A DNA stretch of 64,000 bases from Roseitranquillus sp963749675. Lineage in GTDB: Bacteria; Pseudomonadota; Alphaproteobacteria; Rhodobacterales; Rhodobacteraceae. The position numbers and the translations under genes were made by a program. Position 1 is the stretch's first letter; each line of letters begins with the position of its first letter. The notes under the pieces are model-generated. The model was given only the letters and a program-made list of their open reading frames with translations. It had not been told where the DNA came from and did no database searches. Location: contig CAVVNT010000008.1 in NCBI GenBank assembly GCA_963749675.1, positions 1-64,000 of the forward strand. Reading direction: 5' to 3'. Positions 62,538 through 64,000 of the stretch are shown one piece after another.

Positions 62538-63899
62538 TCACGCCGCGGCGCCGGTCGTGGCGTAGTTTGGCCGGGCCTGTTCGATGTTGTTGGCGATTGC
62601 TGCCATCAGCGCGGCGAGGATCACGGCCACAAGAGCCCTCAGATGGGCCAGGATCATGCGGATGTTGTGCCCGCAGCCGCAGAGGACAGCGTGGAGTGCG
62701 TCGCCGAGCGTGCCCTTGAGGGCGCAGCGGGCGAGGCGGCCGTCGGTCTTCATGTGGCCGACCGCCGGTTCGATTGCACTGCGGCGGCGCAGGTCGCGCC
62801 GGAGCGCCGGCGTCATGCCGCGGCGCTGGCCGGAGATGAAGACCTCGGTCGTCTCAACGCCATGCCCCCTATAGCCGCGGTCGACGAAGGCTCTCTTCGG
62901 TGATGTGTCCGTCAGGATCTCCACCTGCTCGAGCGCTTCTCGCAAGGTATGGCCATCGTACGGGTTGCCGGTCATCGCGCGCATGCCGACGACGAAGCCC
63001 TCCTTGTGCGTGGTCGCCACCGAGACCTTGGAGCCGAACTCGTAACGGACGCGCGCCTTGCCCTTGGAGATGCAGTCCACCTCAGGCTCGTGCAGCGCAT
63101 AGAGCTTCCGCTTGTCCTTCGGCTTCTGCCGCAGGAGGCGCTCAACGAGGGCGATCTCGCCCTCGATCCGCTCCCGCAGGGCGGTGTCGGTCACGGCGTG
63201 CAGCTGCCGCTGGATGTCGCGCAGGACCCGGCCGGTGTAGCCTTTCAGCCGCCGCAGCCCCTTGCGCATCCGCTTGAACTGGCGGGCGTGGGCATAGCGA
63301 CCGACCTGTCCGGCCAGACGCGGCGCCAGCCGCGCGTAGCTTTGGCGAAGCGACAGGCCCGCCTCCTGGGCAAGCGCCACCAGGCGCCGACGCGCTTTCT
63401 CGTAGAGCCGTGTATCGGTTGGATGCGCGATCGCCTTCTCCATCACCGTCGTGTCCACGATCACCGTCTCCGCGCTCCGCTCGGAAATCACTCCGGCCTC
63501 GCGCCCGGCCTCGATCGTCTTGGTCAGGAGCCACTCGGCACCTTCCTCCCCGATCCGGTTCCGCCACCGCGTCAGCGACGAAGGATCGACAGGAGGACGG
63601 TGCTGAAAGAACGTCTCGCCACAGAGGTGCTGGTAGTACGGGTTCTCCACCCACCGGGCCACGACCGCCTCGTCCGACAGCCGGTAGGCGTGCTGGAGGT
63701 AGAGCAGCCCCGCCACCAGCCGTGGAGAGGTCGCCGGGCGCCCCGTGTGCGACGGGAAGAACCCCGCCCATTCCTCCTCGAAGAACTCCCAGTCGATCAG
63801 CCCGGCAAGCTTCACCAGTTCGTGGCGCAGGTCGATCATGTCCGCCAAGCGCGGGCGCAACAGGTCGTCCTGCTCAGGGGCACGGGATTTGGGCTTCAT
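62538..63899 (-). CDS. IS5/IS1182-type transposase (copy 2)
   Basis: The 453-residue intact transposase is related to the one at 20460-21832 but clearly diverged: the N-terminal EQDDLLRPRLADMIDLRHEL, the VDTTVMEKAIAHPTDTRLYE segment, the catalytic VDRGYRGHGVETTEVFISGQ, AIEPAVGHMKTDGRLARCAL and CGCGHNIRMILAHLRALV. All motifs are present without frameshift, so this copy may be active. The last residues (YATTGAAA) probably extend past the element's end into flanking DNA. The right end of the element seems to lie beyond the window. Confidence 0.9.
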   Translation of the reverse strand: MKPKSRAPEQDDLLRPRLADMIDLRHELVKLAGLIDWEFFEEEWAGFFPSHTGRPATSPRLVAGLLYLQHAYRLSDEAVVARWVENPYYQHLCGETFFQHRPPVDPSSLTRWRNRIGEEGAEWLLTKTIEAGREAGVISERSAETVIVDTTVMEKAIAHPTDTRLYEKARRRLVALAQEAGLSLRQSYARLAPRLAGQVGRYAHARQFKRMRKGLRRLKGYTGRVLRDIQRQLHAVTDTALRERIEGEIALVERLLRQKPKDKRKLYALHEPEVDCISKGKARVRYEFGSKVSVATTHKEGFVVGMRAMTGNPYDGHTLREALEQVEILTDTSPKRAFVDRGYRGHGVETTEVFISGQRRGMTPALRRDLRRRSAIEPAVGHMKTDGRLARCALKGTLGDALHAVLCGCGHNIRMILAHLRALVAVILAALMAAIANNIEQARPNYATTGAAA

Positions 63900-64000
63900 G
63901 CGTCGATCCGAAATTGCAGGGTTCTCGCCCCAAACCTACCAAACCCTGCGGTTCGAAAATATCAAAAACGTCACGTCATCAAATAAAATCAATGCATTGG

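Overview
The window is high-GC DNA from an alphaproteobacterium, most likely a member of the Rhodobacterales/Rhodobacteraceae. The pointers are the style of the decayed plasmid partition and replicase genes, TRAP-TAXI and dipeptide-type ABC transporters, tightly packed operons with 4-nt start/stop overlaps, and abundant IS elements. It looks like the accessory part of a chromosome, chromid or large plasmid: intact catabolic operons alternate with stretches of gene fragments and mobile DNA. All assignments come from reading the sequence; no database search was run.

Layout. 0.1-3.2 kb: an exported DUF1254/DUF1214 protein and two divergent AraC-type regulators. 3.9 kb: tRNA-Ser(GCU). 4.2-6.5 kb: a DNA-binding-like small gene, a frameshifted DDE transposase and an IS21 istA remnant. 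6.6-13.0 kb: one minus-strand operon (two permeases, Tat-exported binding protein, creatininase-family hydrolase, two-domain ATPase, RraA-like protein) divergent from a LysR regulator. 14.2-16.8 kb: gamma-glutamyltransferase plus a D-2-hydroxyacid dehydrogenase ending at a clear terminator. Together these look like uptake and breakdown of a small peptide-like or gamma-glutamyl compound.

17.5-27.8 kb is a wrecked plasmid backbone. A serine recombinase gene is split by three abutting IS elements. Fragments of a parA/parB partition operon are interrupted by an IS1634-type and an IS110-type element. A broken DnaA-like plasmid replicase follows, then an intact VapBC toxin-antitoxin pair with a perfect inverted-repeat operator.

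29.0-33.8 kb holds a cluster I cannot match to a described system: three tandem paralogous secreted proteins, a secreted chymotrypsin-fold protease, another secreted protein and a two-TM membrane protein. 34.3-38.2 kb is araB-araA-araD, with araA carrying four frameshifts. 38.3-40.1 kb is a graveyard of fragments (DUF1326, alpha/beta hydrolase, TRAP binding protein, sulfotransferase) with a 10-copy CCCTG repeat. 40.2-42.0 kb is an exported amidohydrolase. 42.4-44.4 kb holds mobile-element small genes, an ArdC-like antirestriction pseudogene and an SDR fragment.

44.5-60.9 kb is a carboxylate-degradation regulon. The plus strand has a MaoC hydratase, thiolase, nitronate monooxygenase-like protein, acyl-CoA dehydrogenase, histidine-phosphatase-like protein, APH-type kinase, IclR regulator and thioesterase. 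The minus strand has a TAXI binding protein, TRAP permease, FadJ-like fusion and two acyl-CoA dehydrogenases. A divergent acyl-CoA ligase follows. Two near-identical inverted repeats sit in front of the two blocks and are candidate IclR operators. The kinase, dehydrogenase and ligase set suggests 4-hydroxyacyl-CoA catabolism of the levulinate/ACAD10-11 type. 61-64 kb returns to IS and sugar-gene remnants and ends in a second copy of the IS5/IS1182-type transposase.

A recurrent oddity is single-base indels in otherwise well-conserved genes. In several cases correcting the indel restores an exact operon junction, so consensus errors in the assembly are a real alternative to gene decay.
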